Source of the DNA: Tetraselmis striata | Lineage: Eukaryota > Chlorophyta > Chlorodendrophyceae > Chlorodendrales > Chlorodendraceae | Assembly (NCBI GenBank): GCA_006384855.1 | Contig: VCJN01002714.1 | Span: forward strand, 1 to 64,000 | Length of the DNA stretch: 64,000 nucleotides | Direction: 5' to 3' | In this document: in pieces, positions 10,971 through 22,539 of the stretch | Layout of the letters: the number at the start of each line of letters is the position of its first letter | Position numbering within the stretch: the first letter of the stretch is position 1 | Translations under genes and position numbers: made by a program | Notes under the pieces: model-generated | Databases searched by the model: none | Told to the model about the DNA's origin: nothing | What the model saw: the letters and a program-made list of their open reading frames with translations, nothing else

Positions 10971-12003
10971 CAGTGACACTACCTCTATAGTGAATACCTC
11001 TATAGTGAACCTACCCCTATAGTAAAAGGGGGGGGGGGCGGGGGGGGGGGGGACGGAACGCTTAACACCGTGTTAGCTACGTCTATAGTGAACACACTGC
11101 TATAGTGAACCCACCCCTATAGTAAACAAGGGGGGGGGGGGGTCCCGAATGGGGGGTTCCCTACCTCTATAGTGAACCTCCAGTACTTTACTCGCTGTAA
11201 AGTAGAGCGCCGGCTGCGGTGACGGCGTGCGCGGCGGCTCTTTAGTGTACTGCAGTGTCACAGTGTTTCTTTTTTTCGCCCCCGGGACAGGACTGGCACC
11301 AGTGAAACCCTTGCAGCGTCTCTACGACGGCCGTTTAGGCAGCAATCCAGTTACGGAAAGCCCGTCACAGCGTTATTGGCGGCATATACTGTATATTCGC
11401 TGCATGCACTATCGGTGCTGCCATCACAGCAACGCAGGCCTCGCCGCCATGGCGGAACCCGCTCAGCGCTGCTGCTATGGCATGCACTGCGTAGCTGCCG
11501 CCAGGGGAGAGCACGGCGGGCCAGAGCTGAAAGAGCGTGGTGTAGCGGGTTGCACAGCATTGTCGCACCACGTGTGCCAGGGGGAATACGAGGCCAAGTT
11601 TCCCGAGAAATACAGTGACGTGCCAATGGCCCACCTGTGCATCTTTTGCCTAGCAAGATCGGCAAAGGGCCGCGGGCTCTTATTTCACCGCTGTAGGAAG
11701 GGTGCAGCCCACAGATGACAACCCCCATCCCTCTCACGGCTGGGGTGCTGTTTGATGTATTGCAAGAAACGATTCCCACCTGTCTAAAGGTCAATCGCTC
11801 GCCCCGCCACAACGATAACCGTCTGACACTACTACCCCTATAGTGAAAACCTACCCGTATAGTGAACACATTCACTGCAGAGGTAGGCTGCCGGAAGGCT
11901 ATAGTGAATACCTCCATAGTGAATCTACCTCTATAGTGAACGAGGGGGGGGGGGGGGGGGGGGGGGGGGGGACCGAATATTCACTATAGAGGTAGTGTCA
12001 CTG
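10971..12003. mobile_element. TA-flanked MITE with 26-base perfect TIRs and G-tracts (copy 1)
   Basis: The left end starts CAGTGACACTACCTCTATAG and is identical for 26 bases to the inverse of the right end at 12003. Both ends are flanked by TA (10969-10970 and 12004-12005), the target duplication typical of Tc1/mariner/pogo elements. Inside are repeated subterminal motifs CTATAGTGAA(C/T), several followed by pure G-tracts, including 28 G at 11944-11971. The longest internal frame (11227-11718) has several Cys and His residues but no recognisable DDE/D transposase, so this is a non-autonomous element. It contains one copy of the CAGGACTGGCA repeat family at about 11283-11370. Confidence 0.85.
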
Positions 12004-12451
12004 TATCACGTGCGCTGCGACGACCAATTATGGTGATATTGGTTTTAATATAGATATAGAGGTTGGATCGCAGAATATGGTTAAATGGGTTTTTATGGGG
12101 AACACTAGCAGGTACGTGGTGGCTGTAATCCCTAATCCTTACTGGATGTGGACCACGACGAGTACCCATCATGTAGTCGCTAATTCTTTTTGGTTACAGG
12201 GAGAGGGTCAAGAGAATGCACGCAAGAAAGTACCCATCATGTGGACCACTACAAGTACCCACAGCTTCCGCATCCGGAAGTTGTTGACGTGCTATCACGG
12301 ACCACGCAACCAGGTGGTGGCACAGGAGAGCAGAAGCCCCCCGTTCCATGTTGTTCCATACACGGATACGGGCACGCTTGAGCTGAAATACTTCTGTCCG
12401 GAGGCCCGTGAGCTTCGGATACAGCCGTTGGCGAGCCACAGCGGTCTAAAG

Positions 12452-14581
12452 ATGGCGGCGGCGGCTGTTGGCCTCGTGAGCGCTCCTACATCGTCTGGGG
12501 ACGCTCGTTATGTAACGAAGGAAGCGATACAGGTGGACATGGATGCAGCACGACGCGAGTACTTGTTCCGTCCGCCCGCAGCGTTGGGAAAGGCTATGTT
12601 GGGGCTCATCGCGGACCCGCGGGATGAGCCTCTCCTGCTGTGCCTATTCAACATTTCTGTGACAGTCCTGCCAGCAGCCATTTCACTCTTCTTTCTCCCC
12701 CCCAGCCACTTGCTTGGTATCCCCCTCCCTCGACCTGACCCCCTTCTCACCAGTACACTTTGCTTCAATGCATCTCCCATGTGTGCTGTTGCTACCGGTA
12801 CCTGTGATGTTTGTTGAAGAAGTCCTAACCTGTTGCCATGTGCGCTTGACATCCGGGCCTTTGCCCTCCAGGCGCAGCCTACTTGGTGTTGACCTACGTC
12901 GTGTTTGCTGCCCGCTTCATCCTGGCGTTTCACTACAGCGCCCACCGCCGGCTGTTCTCCCAAGGTTTGTCTCTGTGTTTCAGCTGTATGTCTGAATTTG
13001 TTATTCTTGTGGCACAAAGCCTTCAAGGCGGCCTCTTGATTTGAATCAGCAGTGTGAAGTCTTACTGGATATCTGACCTGTTGAGGCATCTGTATTCGTG
13101 TATCCTTGGGATGGTGTTGGGTGCTACCTGCAGAGAACAACATCCTCAATCAGTGGACAGAATGGGTATTGGCACCGGTGTTTGGCATTCCTTGTGGCAC
13201 CTATACCACGCACCACTGCGTCATGCACCACGGAGTACGTTGCCCTGCTGCCCACGAGCGTCGTTCCGCAGCTGGCGCAATCCATACAGCAGTTCATATG
13301 CTATTTTTTGCTTGTATTTTCGCGTGAATACATTCGCTTTCACTACCATCCACACTTCAGGGACAAAATCTGCTTCACATGAGGCAGATATCTGATATTC
13401 CACTGATATAGTCGCTACCGAACTGTTGCAGGAAGATAATGGAGATTGGGACCTCTCTTCTACCGAGCCCTACCAGAGAGATAACTTCCTGCACTTTTTG
13501 GTGTACTGGCTCCGGCATGCAATCCTGATACATGTGGAGCTGCCCATGTACTGCGTGCGAAGGAAGCGATGGGACCTGCTGGCTAAGCTTGTGTTTGGTG
13601 CGGTGCGTGCCTTCAGCCCCCCCCCCCCCCCCTTCTCATTAATTGCCTCTCGGACACTGGGTGCAGGCTCCTGCCAGCTGGTGCTCTTGGACTAAATCTG
13701 CGCCTACATGTTTTTCATCAGGTGCTATACTTCTACGCCATTGGCAAGCTGCGTGCCTATGCGCCAGTCCAGACCTTATGGATCTGCATCATTCCGTACA
13801 TTTTCACCTCTTTTGTTCTCATGTTTGGCAATTGGTACGCATTCCATCAAAACGTGTCAGAGCTTGTCCTACCCCATTGATTGACTGATTATGTTCCCTG
13901 GGCAGGAGAGTTATTGACATCGCAGAGGGATTGTTAACATTTGTTGTGGCCTGCTGATTAGGAGCCAGCATATCTTCGTGGATCCCACCAAGCCCGAGTC
14001 TGACTACACATTGACATATAATTGTGTTGCTCATGTCGACAACCAGCAAACTTTCAATGATGGGTACCACAGCATTCACCATCTCAACTCCCGCACCCAT
14101 TGGAGTGAGATGCCTAAGAAGTTTATGGAAACAATGGACAAGCATGCTGCAGAGGATGGTAATAGCCCGGATGTTATTGCTTTGTTTATCATTATACCTA
14201 GACTCACACAACATGCGATTCCGAGCTGTCACAGCACTGAATTCCATATGTTCACCCTTTGCAGCTCTGGTGTTCAAGGGGATCGGTTTCTTTGAGATTG
14301 GCGCTGCCTGCATGTTAGGTGAGTTAACGCCTGCCTCATCCATATGCTCAGTCTACATAGATGCTTTAATTGAGAGGCGGAGTTTGATTTGCATGTATTA
14401 TGTACACTGCTGTGACAACTTTGAGAATGGTATTATGCTCCCAAAAATAGGCAAGCTTGGATGGCTGGCAGACCATGTTGTGTCCTGCTCCGAGACCCCC
14501 AAGGCAAGGGATGAGCTCATTAGCTTGATGAAGCAACGACTCGTGCCTGTCAAGCGTGCACCCAGCAAGAAGTCTGTGTAG
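12452..14581 (+). CDS. Membrane fatty-acid desaturase, 8 exons, 374 residues
   Basis: Exons are 12452-12716, 12872-12964, 13134-13234, 13432-13602, 13722-13834, 13962-14158, 14265-14318 and 14451-14581. All introns are GT-AG and the phases join without error. The product has the three histidine boxes of membrane di-iron desaturases: HYSAH at residues 109-113, HCVMHH at 147-152 and HSIHH at 284-288. The stretch DLSSTEPYQRDNFLHF after box II is typical of the family, which inserts double bonds into acyl chains using O2 and electron donors. Hydrophobic segments lie near 60-110 and 210-245. There is no cytochrome b5 domain. The C-terminus KKSV fits the KKXX ER-retrieval signal, so ER residence is likely. 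The start is the first ATG after upstream non-conserved sequence. Regiospecificity cannot be told. Intron 4 carries a 16-C tract. Confidence 0.9.
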
Positions 14582-16300
14582 TAGACCAGGGAGTCCATTG
14601 GCACATTCATTATTTTCGACACCAAGATGTTCAGATGCCGTTGTGTCTAGGGGATGCGCGCTGCTTTTAGAATTCACCTGAGTGCAGACCCCTGCTGCAG
14701 CAGCAGCCGGTTCTATTTAAAAACGTTCAGGAATTTGTGCTGAAACAGGTTTTTGGACCCCCCTCTCCGGAGTGCTGCTAGCATACTGTTACTAAAAGTT
14801 GCTATGCTATGCTGTGTCCTGGCATCGGTGCGTGTGAATTCTGTGCCCTGTGTAAGCGATGTGGAATTCCCGACAGTGCGACGAAAGGCGACACTGTATG
14901 AGTGCAACTGCATGATATACATATTCATCGGAGCGACTTATCAAGCGGTGACGGTAATTATTGTATATATTTCTCTCTTCTATTGGGATTTGGCCTGTTA
15001 ACGCTACAGGCTTCAGATCGCTGCTGTCGACTCATCTTGTCAACTTATACTTGTCGGCGCAGTAGTATATGGCGACAACGGACATATATGGGTAGTCGAT
15101 AGTCGCCACGGATTATCTCCTTACGGGAGATACGTGCAGCAGGCCAGCTCTACGCTCACCTCATCACCTGATGACGGCGCCTACACAGTCTCGGTGAAAT
15201 TCGGCATAACCTTACCCTGGCGGCCTCGTCGCTAATTTTGATAGCAGCGCTTGCGCAAAAGGTAAAACCGGGCTTTCAGGTACAGTGCCACTCACCCTCC
15301 GTGTGTACCCACCCTCATATCATTAAATGACCACGAGCCATGGATTTCGGGAGAAGCCCTTCGCGTTTCGATGTCGATGCTTCGTCGCGCGCTGTCTTGA
15401 GATACGTAAGACTCTATATCCAAGTCAGGGGCACTGATGGCGGCGCCAAACCAACATAGTATCGCTACAAATGGCTGGTGAGATGCTATCAGAGGTGCCA
15501 CATACGGAATGGAACTTGACCGTGTTGACTCCTGGACGGCTGCGTGATATACCGCGTGTGTGCAACACGGCGACACGGCTGCTGTCGTCGAACGAACGAA
15601 CCGGGTAACCGGATCATGTGCAAAAGAACCGGACGGATTTCCCCCGCGCGTACCCCGCGTAGAGACCCGCTAGGCGCAGTCCAATAGCAGAATATGGGAG
15701 CGTATTGATGCCCAGCCCTACCACATACCCTGGACGATGCCCTAGTAGGTGACCATATGGACCCACCCGCTGACTCGGGGGTTGCTACACTCCTGCGCAG
15801 TACGGGCTGAAGCCCGGCTCTGCCAAGAGCGCATTGAATGCGGGCATCAGCTGTAGGTGGGCTAGTTTTGGAGCAAGTCTTATAATTGCAGGATTGGCCG
15901 TTTTGCGGGCACTGCTCACTTGCATGCCGACAGCGGGGAGAGCGCGCCTTTGAGAACATGTTCCACTATGGTAGAGCTAACTCTTGGCGTGCAGCCGTAC
16001 ACATAGAACGCATGTATGTGTGATAGAATAATTCGTGCCCTCGTGACATTGGGTTATCAAATTCATTACTAACCCTGAGCATTGAACACTGACAAGCACA
16101 GGTATGGCTTTTACAACGAGAGCCCAACAAACGCCACTTAGGGATCCCGCCACGAATGATGCCATGTTCACGTATGGCACATGCAAGGGCGCAGCCGAAA
16201 AAGTTGAGGGCTCATAATGGGCCAATCTACAATTGATGCTTGACAAGGGGCAAGAATTTTGTGGGCAGGTGTATATATGTATAGATATGTCCACCCCTCC
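14582..16300. other. Intergenic; nothing recognised
   Basis: This contains the 3' untranslated region of the desaturase gene and then sequence without a convincing gene. The open frames at 15489-15959 (minus) and elsewhere show no family features or splice-consistent extension. Confidence 0.5.
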
Positions 16301-17071
16301 ACATAAGTATGGGGTTTGCGAATTCGATCACATGCCCATGCGCGGCTAAACTGAGACCGTGCGCCCGTGCATGCATGTTACTTAGGGTTGTACGGCTCGG
16401 GAGAAATGCCGCGATATTGCCACGCGGTAGCCGTTGCCGTCAACACTTTCATTTAGGCAAAAACATGGCTTCTGGCGCTAGCGCTTCAAAACCACAAATT
16501 GTGCCACTCTTGTGCATAAATAGGCATGGGACACCACTGCCCCCGTACACATACCACATCACCCTTGGTATGATCACTTTCCACCATACACTTAGGGCAT
16601 TGAAATTAAGTCATTCAGATCTGGCCCAAGCCCTACGTGTCGATGACGATGGTTTATGGGCAAAATCATGGACAAAATGCGGCTGTGATCGCTGCACGCG
16701 CAAGAGGGAGAGGATTCTAGTGGCCTCCTTGCCGTGGGCCAAAGCTTTTCTATAGTAGTGCATGGCCGCATGCTCGTAGCGCGCCATGGTGCGCCCAGTG
16801 GGACGGTAATGGTGTGCACCTTGATGCGTCGATGCTGGTGGAAGTAATGCTGTGAAAGGGGGGATCCGGCATGGCGGCCGTGGGCATCGCTCAAGGGGGT
16901 TATGTGCCAAGTATGAGTAGTCCGTGCACAAGTACATACAACACACTGTCCCGCCACCGTGTATCAGGTTTTGAAATCCACTTGGCGTCAAGTTTCACGC
17001 CAATGTGGTGACCACACGCTGACACAGACTTCAGATTTCGACATATTATTAATAAAAACTCAGACACGTGC

Positions 17072-17368
17072 CTAAAAGGTCTCGGATGACTGTGCTGCCA
17101 CGGGGGAATTGCGGCTATTTTGGGGTGGGTTGGTTGGGTGGCAGGTTGGGGTGGCAGCTCCCCGAGCGCTACTTCCGGCACCATTGTCCTCAATATTCTG
17201 ACAGCAGTTGCTATTAGATTGACACCTAGAGTTGCATTTCCTACCACCTTTGCGGCAACTGCAAATGCTGGTGGCACACGGCCCTGTATATGTGCATTTG
17301 ATCATTCCTTGGCCCTTCACCCGGGCCAGGTGGGCCAGCGCCTTGCCGGCGCTACCGGCAGCTGTCAC
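17072..17368 (-). pseudogene. CXC-like cysteine-rich domain, C-terminal fragment (copy 1)
   Basis: The frame contains GPCATSICSCRKGGRKCNSRC followed by a spaced CC and N, i.e. the pattern C-x3-GPC-x4-C-x-C-RK-x2-RKCNSRC-x6-C-x-N. This compact cysteine motif occurs at the C-terminus of integrase/transposase-derived proteins and resembles CXC domains. The preceding sequence (towards 17.4-18 kb) shows no matching catalytic domain, so only the tail survives. A second copy with the same spacing is at 28531-28833. A function in nucleic-acid binding is inferred only from the pattern. Confidence 0.5.
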
Positions 17369-17399
17369 GCCCGGGCGCCAACACGCCCTTGAGTATCGG

Positions 17400-18620
17400 C
17401 ATTTCCCCCACCACTGTGCATTTCCCCCACATGACTGCTCTCCGGCGCAATCGTCACCACCACCTGCATGCCCCGCACACGCCCTGGCGCCAGCAGGCCC
17501 GCCGGCGGCGGCACAACCCCTCGGCCCTGATCGCCGCCGCGGGCTTGGCGTTCCGCTGCGACACGGAGGGAAAGGGGTGCGGTCCTACCTGCTCTATGAG
17601 AGCGTGCTTTGCAGCGGCTGCATCGATCATAACATCGATCACAATCGTGTCGGGCAGCGTTGCCCCCCCCCCCCCCCCCCACCCTCCCTTCTCTCCATCC
17701 CCCAGCAGCTGGCAGCTGGCATGCACTCATAGTGCAGCCAGCTATGCCGCTGCACCCATGCATGCCCCCGCTGCAGATGCACCGGGGTCGCAGGATGTGT
17801 CCATGGAAGTATTACAAATTCCTAGCCGCCAAGCACCGCCGAGCAGGCTGGCGCCTTTGCTGCCCTGCCCGCCAAAGGTGCCCTGTCCTGCGCCCTCCTC
17901 GGGTTGCACCTCAACAGGGTGCACCACCCCATTACGCAGCCTTATGCCGAACAGGGCTGCCATCAGGAACTAACCCCCCCCCCCCCTCGCCCCCTTCCCC
18001 CCCCCCCCCCCCCCCCAACTAACCCCCGGCAGCAGCGAACCTGCTGCGCGCCCTCCGCCGTACCGACCGGCCACGATCTGCAGCACAGCAACTACCCCTC
18101 AGTGGTGAGCGCCAGGGCGCAGCCGCGCTCACCTGCTGCTCGCCGCCCGCCCGCCCGCTGCACGCCCGCCCGCCCACCTGCCCGCCACCTGCAGCACAGC
18201 CACAACCCTTCAGCTCTGAGTGACAGCCAGACACCTGCCGCGGAGTCCGCCGCTGTATTAACAAAGGGGTAAAGATGGGTAATATTAGTACTGCGTGAGG
18301 TCATATTACCGACAAGAGCCGGCCAGAGCCCGTCCCGGAAAGGGGAATTGCACAGCTACTATGGGCTGCATTACTGTGGGGACGAGTGAGTACGGCCTTC
18401 CCGCCGGGGGTTTGTATTTGCGACTGTACCTGGCGCCCGTTCCCAGCTCCCGCGCCGGCACGGCACCCGTCCGCAGAATGGCGGGCGCCGCAGCGCCAAC
18501 CAGCGCCTGCCCATATAAAGCCCGAGTCGTAACCGCGATCCGGCGCCTGTTCATACTATGGCCTACCCGCCACGGTGCGTCGCGGCCATGTGCAGACGGA
18601 CTTGCCCAGCGCGGCCCGTT
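17400..18620. other. C-tract-rich stretch, no gene recognised
   Basis: The region holds pure C-tracts near 17664-17682 and 17975-18016 and a CCCGCC-rich block at 18120-18190. Open frames on both strands follow base composition and show no family features. Confidence 0.5.
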
Positions 18621-18659
18621 TGAAATTTGGACGCGACAAACGTTCCCTGCTACCAGTAT

Positions 18660-18805
18660 CTTTTTAAACATGGGTCGACCCGTGTGGCCATGGGCCGACA
18701 AGCGGCCCGTGTTCACATGGATATGACCCTGATTGCTCCATCTGTACACAGGACGTTCCATGTGGACATGGGTCAATGGAGGCTCCATGTCCATATGGAC
18801 CGGAT
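18660..18805. repeat. CATGTG/CATGGG palindrome cluster
   Basis: The motifs CATGGGTCGACCCGTG, TCCATGTGGACATGGG and CTCCATGTCCATATGGAC occur in about 140 bases, matching the cluster at 10300-10890. Confidence 0.6.
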
Positions 18806-19045
18806 TTCCGTCTCGGTTAATAAACCCACAGAAAAACCCCGGAAAGAGTTTCGGGGCGTTTCCAATCAGGATTCGCTAGTATGCGGGGTTTTAGAGCGGG
18901 AGTGGGCCGGCAGCGCTACCGCCGCTACGGCACAACGCTGTAAAGTACTACAAACTCGTCAGAATTATAAGAATATATCTGTTTACAGCAGTGCTTCAAC
19001 AAATGCGCACTACAAACAGCACTTAAGGAACGTCTGGTTTGCCGA

Positions 19046-20640
19046 CTAGAAAATGCCGGGCGCAGCAGGCCACGGGCGGGGGCCACGGGCGGGAATGTTG
19101 AAGGCGACGACAGACCAGCGGGGCGCACCCACGGGAAGGCGGTCGCTAGTACGGCCAGGAATGAAGAGGTAGTCGTGGCGCGGCTTCCAGGAGCGCATGT
19201 CGGAGTACATCTCCGAGAGGAGCTGGTACCAAGCTTTGTCAGGCCAGTAGGGAACAATGGCGATGGCTGGGGCACCGCTAGACTACTCTAGTTTGGAGAC
19301 ACGATCGCCGATGAGGTTTCATGAAAGGTAACACCAGCTACCTTTCGCAACGCCATGCGTCGTCGGAGATGCACAGGGCGTCGACGGCCTCGCATCGCGG
19401 GTCATGCCAGCGGGCGTTGTAGCGGGGTAGGAGGGCGTTTTTAGACGTCGCGCAGCGGTCGATGGTGCAGGCGCCCCATTTAGCAGTGAGCGAGGCGAAT
19501 CGACGGGGTTTGAACTGCCAGTCGTCGCAGTCAACCTCGCGACTACTAAGGCGGCCAGCCCAGACATTCGCCGCAAAACGGATGTAGCGCACGGAAAGGG
19601 TAATGCCGTGTGTGTCCATGGGGTACCACGTTTTGCGTAGCTCAGCCATGAGGCGCGGAGAGCGAGAGGTGAGGTTGGTGAGGCCGCCGACAACCGCTTG
19701 GTTAGCCTCGTGCAGCGGATGTGACGGTTACGTACACTACGGTTACAGTATACTACGGAGCATGGGGAGGAAGGACTCAATAGCCAAGCGGACGGCTTTG
19801 ATCCATTTCAGGGTAATGTGACCAGTGCGGTCATCGTCGTACCAAAATCCCCGAGCTTCATGGCGTTCGTTTAGAAAGGCACCCCAACCGTACGACGAAT
19901 TGTCGACGTGTAGGTATCCGGTTTCGACAGGGCGGTTAATGGGGCGGCCGTTGTGTTGGGTGGGCACGCCCAGCCGCCACCATTGCAGATCGCGTTCGAG
20001 CTGACGGGTGAGCTTGACGCGGCCGGACCAAGAGTCGCGCGTTTTGAGCACATCATGCAGCTCACGGAGGTAGAAACGGGCAGGGGCGATGGCCAAGTAG
20101 AGAAACTGGCATTTGCCCGCGAGAGCGGCCAACTCGCGAGCTGGCAGCCACCGACGACCGCGTTTTGCTCGTTGGATTAGGCGTTTGGCCACGCGAGCAA
20201 CGCCGGCGAGTTTCTCCGCGGGCGCACGAAGAGTAGGCGACCCCGATGTGTCAATTTCTAACCCCAGGTGCACGAGTTTCTGGGTTAGAGTGGGCTCCCA
20301 CACGCCCTTGTTGGGGTTGCGCAGCAGACCAAATCCCGAGAGGTGGCGTTCGATCTAGTCACGTTGCCAAATGGCCTTAGCCTGAGTCCGAATTGGAAAC
20401 CGGAAATCGTCCATGTAGGGCAACATGCGTAGGCCAAATCGGCGCCGGGGAATAGGTGTGCCGTCTGCTTCATCCGGGTTGCGACGCAAAGCCCTAGTGA
20501 GGACGTTGGTGAGTTGGCAGAAGTAATAGGGGGACAGAGACCAGCCCATGGGAAGGCCATCCAGTCGGTATAAAGTGCACCTATGCCTCATGCCCTCTCC
20601 CTGCCCAGTTTTTGCTGCTGCTTCCTCCCCCATGGTGGCG
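19046..20640 (-). pseudogene. DIRS-like retrotransposon: RT (C-terminal part) and RNase H
   Basis: Reading from 20633 downwards, RT motif B is LPMGWSLSPYYFCQL and motif C is LPYMDDF, followed by VHLGLEIDTSGSP. RNase H follows with LHVDNSSYGWGAF. The tail has the layout typical of DIRS/Ngaro pol: NVWAGRLSS, WGACTIDRCAT, LPRYNARWHDP and finally IVPYWPDKAWYQLL. The frame ends with TAG at 19046. An in-frame TAG lies near 20355 and a frame change is needed near 19700. RT motif A and everything N-terminal is missing, cut at about 20640 by a palindrome cluster; no tyrosine recombinase is present. The assignment to the DIRS order rests on the RT-RH tail pattern. Confidence 0.75.
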
Positions 20641-20667
20641 CCTCTTCAAGCCCTTTTGTAAATGTGT

Positions 20668-20770
20668 TAAGGCCCATGTGGACAACGGCCCGTGCGTACA
20701 TGGAGCAGTCCATATGGACATGGAGCCTCCATTGACTCATTTCCACATGGAATGTCCTATGTAAAGATGG
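20668..20770. repeat. CATGTGG palindrome cluster at the edge of the DIRS-like remnant
   Basis: GCCCATGTGGACAACGGCCC, GTCCATATGGACATGGAGCC and CCACATGGAATG occur within 100 bases. This is the same family as at 10300-10890 and 18660-18805. Confidence 0.6.
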
Positions 20771-20789
20771 AGCAATCAGGGTCATTTTT

Positions 20790-21120
20790 TTTCGCCCCCG
20801 GGACAGGTATGGCAGTGAAACCCTTGCAGCGTCCCTACGATGGCCGTTTAGGCAGCAATCCAGTTACGGAAAGCCCTGGGTTGGCGACGCTCCGTTTTAG
20901 TCATCAAGCAAATTGCCGAAGCATTCTGCAAGACTAATTGAAGGCCAGTGACGGAAATTCCAACACTGTTGGATCACCGTCTAAAACACTGCCATCAAGA
21001 TACCCGGCACTGACCACGAAAGGTCCGCCCTACCCGTTTGGGCGTCGGCCCATTCGAGTAATGCGAGCTGGGGCAAGCCCCAACCCGCGGAGCAAAGCAT
21101 TTCGGGAGTGCGATACATGT
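20790..21120. repeat. CAGGACTGGCA-type dispersed repeat (near full-length)
   Basis: A T-rich lead and CGCCCCCGGGACAGG are followed by GTGAAACCCTTGCAGCGTC and about 250 further bases. Related copies lie at about 11283-11370 (inside MITE 1), 42310-42600, 43585-43865 and 44185-44262. No coding frame is shared by all copies. The left edge is a sharp T-run plus CAGG, resembling a 3' splice site, which I cannot explain. Confidence 0.6.
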
Positions 21121-21409
21121 GCAACAAAGAAGGCAATGTGAGGGAGGGCCCGACGCCATAGCTGGAAATTTTCCCATTCCTAGTAAAATCCAGGGCGCCG
21201 TGAAGGGAGGGGGGGACCCCGCCCAAAATAAAGGCAGTTAAGTCCTCGGGTGTTGACGCAATAACCTGACTATTATTCAGCGAAGCGTCGATTTTTCGGC
21301 GGTGAGCTTTATTGCCGTACAGGTACCCGTACAGTGCAGCGGATCGGGCCTATAGGTGCATGACTAAAGCGCTTATCTACTGGCATGTACTACTAAGTAC
21401 TATAATCCA

Positions 21410-21910
21410 CCCGCCCGCCCGCCCGCCCGCCCGCCCACCCACGGTCCTTAATTACACAGCCGTCCGATTACATACGATCTCACGGTTGGCAGGTACTGAT
21501 ACTGGTACTGGTACTCGCTGCTGGTAATGGAAAGAAAACTCTGGTAGCGACTACTTCAAAGCGCTGGCAATGCGAACGCTCGCTGCTGGTACTAGTACTC
21601 GCTACTCGTTGCTGGTACTGCTGGTACTGCTGGTACTGGTGTGAATTACAAAAAGGGCAGTTCCCCAAAACTGTTGGTACTGGTACTGGTACTCGCTAGC
21701 GCTACTCGCTGCTGGTTATGGGAAAAAAAACTCTGGTACAGTACTTCAAAGCGCGCTGGCAATTCAATAATAAACGCTAGCTGCTGGTACTTCAAAGCGC
21801 TGGGAATGCAATTCATGGAACTGTAGGCCAGTGATATAGAACCCGTTCTTTTAAAATTTTCTGAAAAATCGACGCATCGCTGATTCAACTGTCAAGTTAC
21901 TTCATACTAA
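21410..21910. repeat. (CCCG)n, TACTGG-rich satellite and dispersed repeat
   Basis: A run of CCCG units at 21411-21436 is followed by degenerate TACTGG/TACTCG repeats (21495-21800). The right part (about 21770-21910) is the inverse of sequence split across 54885-54954 and 55590-55700. Confidence 0.65.
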
Positions 21911-22539
21911 AATCCGTGAACTCCGGAACTAACAACTTAAAATTATGACAATGATCACTGTGAGATTCAGATGTGACGTAAATGTGCCCTACTGGTGACG
22001 AACGACGACACACGGGGACGATACGGGACGGACGAGGGACGTGGATTTCATACCGAGTAGCGACGACTATCGCGCGACCTGTAAAGTACTATATGAATTT
22101 CTCGTTTCCATAATTTCATCAAATTGATATGCGCACGCGGGCTCGCGTGTCGCCCGCCGACGCGGAGTACCCGGGCTAAGTACAGGCGGCTGCACGTACT
22201 CGCTGCACATCGCTGCACATCGCTGACCCCGCGGTGTGCGGCGATGTGCGGCACGACGGGCGGAGGTGTGGGCGGATGTAGGTGGTACGGTAGGTGGTAG
22301 GCGGTAGGTGGTGTTCGTAGGTGCGCGTTTTAATGCAGCCGCCCTAACTGTTGATGATTGTGTAACGCCCCAGCACGCGCATGAAGTACGGGGTCGCCTG
22401 GCGGTCACCGCCGCTCACCGCTGAACCAAGCGCGGACAGCCGCGCACTCGCATTTGTGCTCCCTGCCGGTGGTGGGCTACATCCACCCCAACTCTCAACC
22501 CCCCCCCCCCCCCCCCCCGCGCGCGCGCGGCAGCAGGCA

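Noticed and set aside
11227..11718. A transposase inside MITE copy 1
   Set aside because: The frame has a few Cys/His pairs but no DDE/D or helix-turn-helix pattern, and it includes a dispersed repeat at its start.
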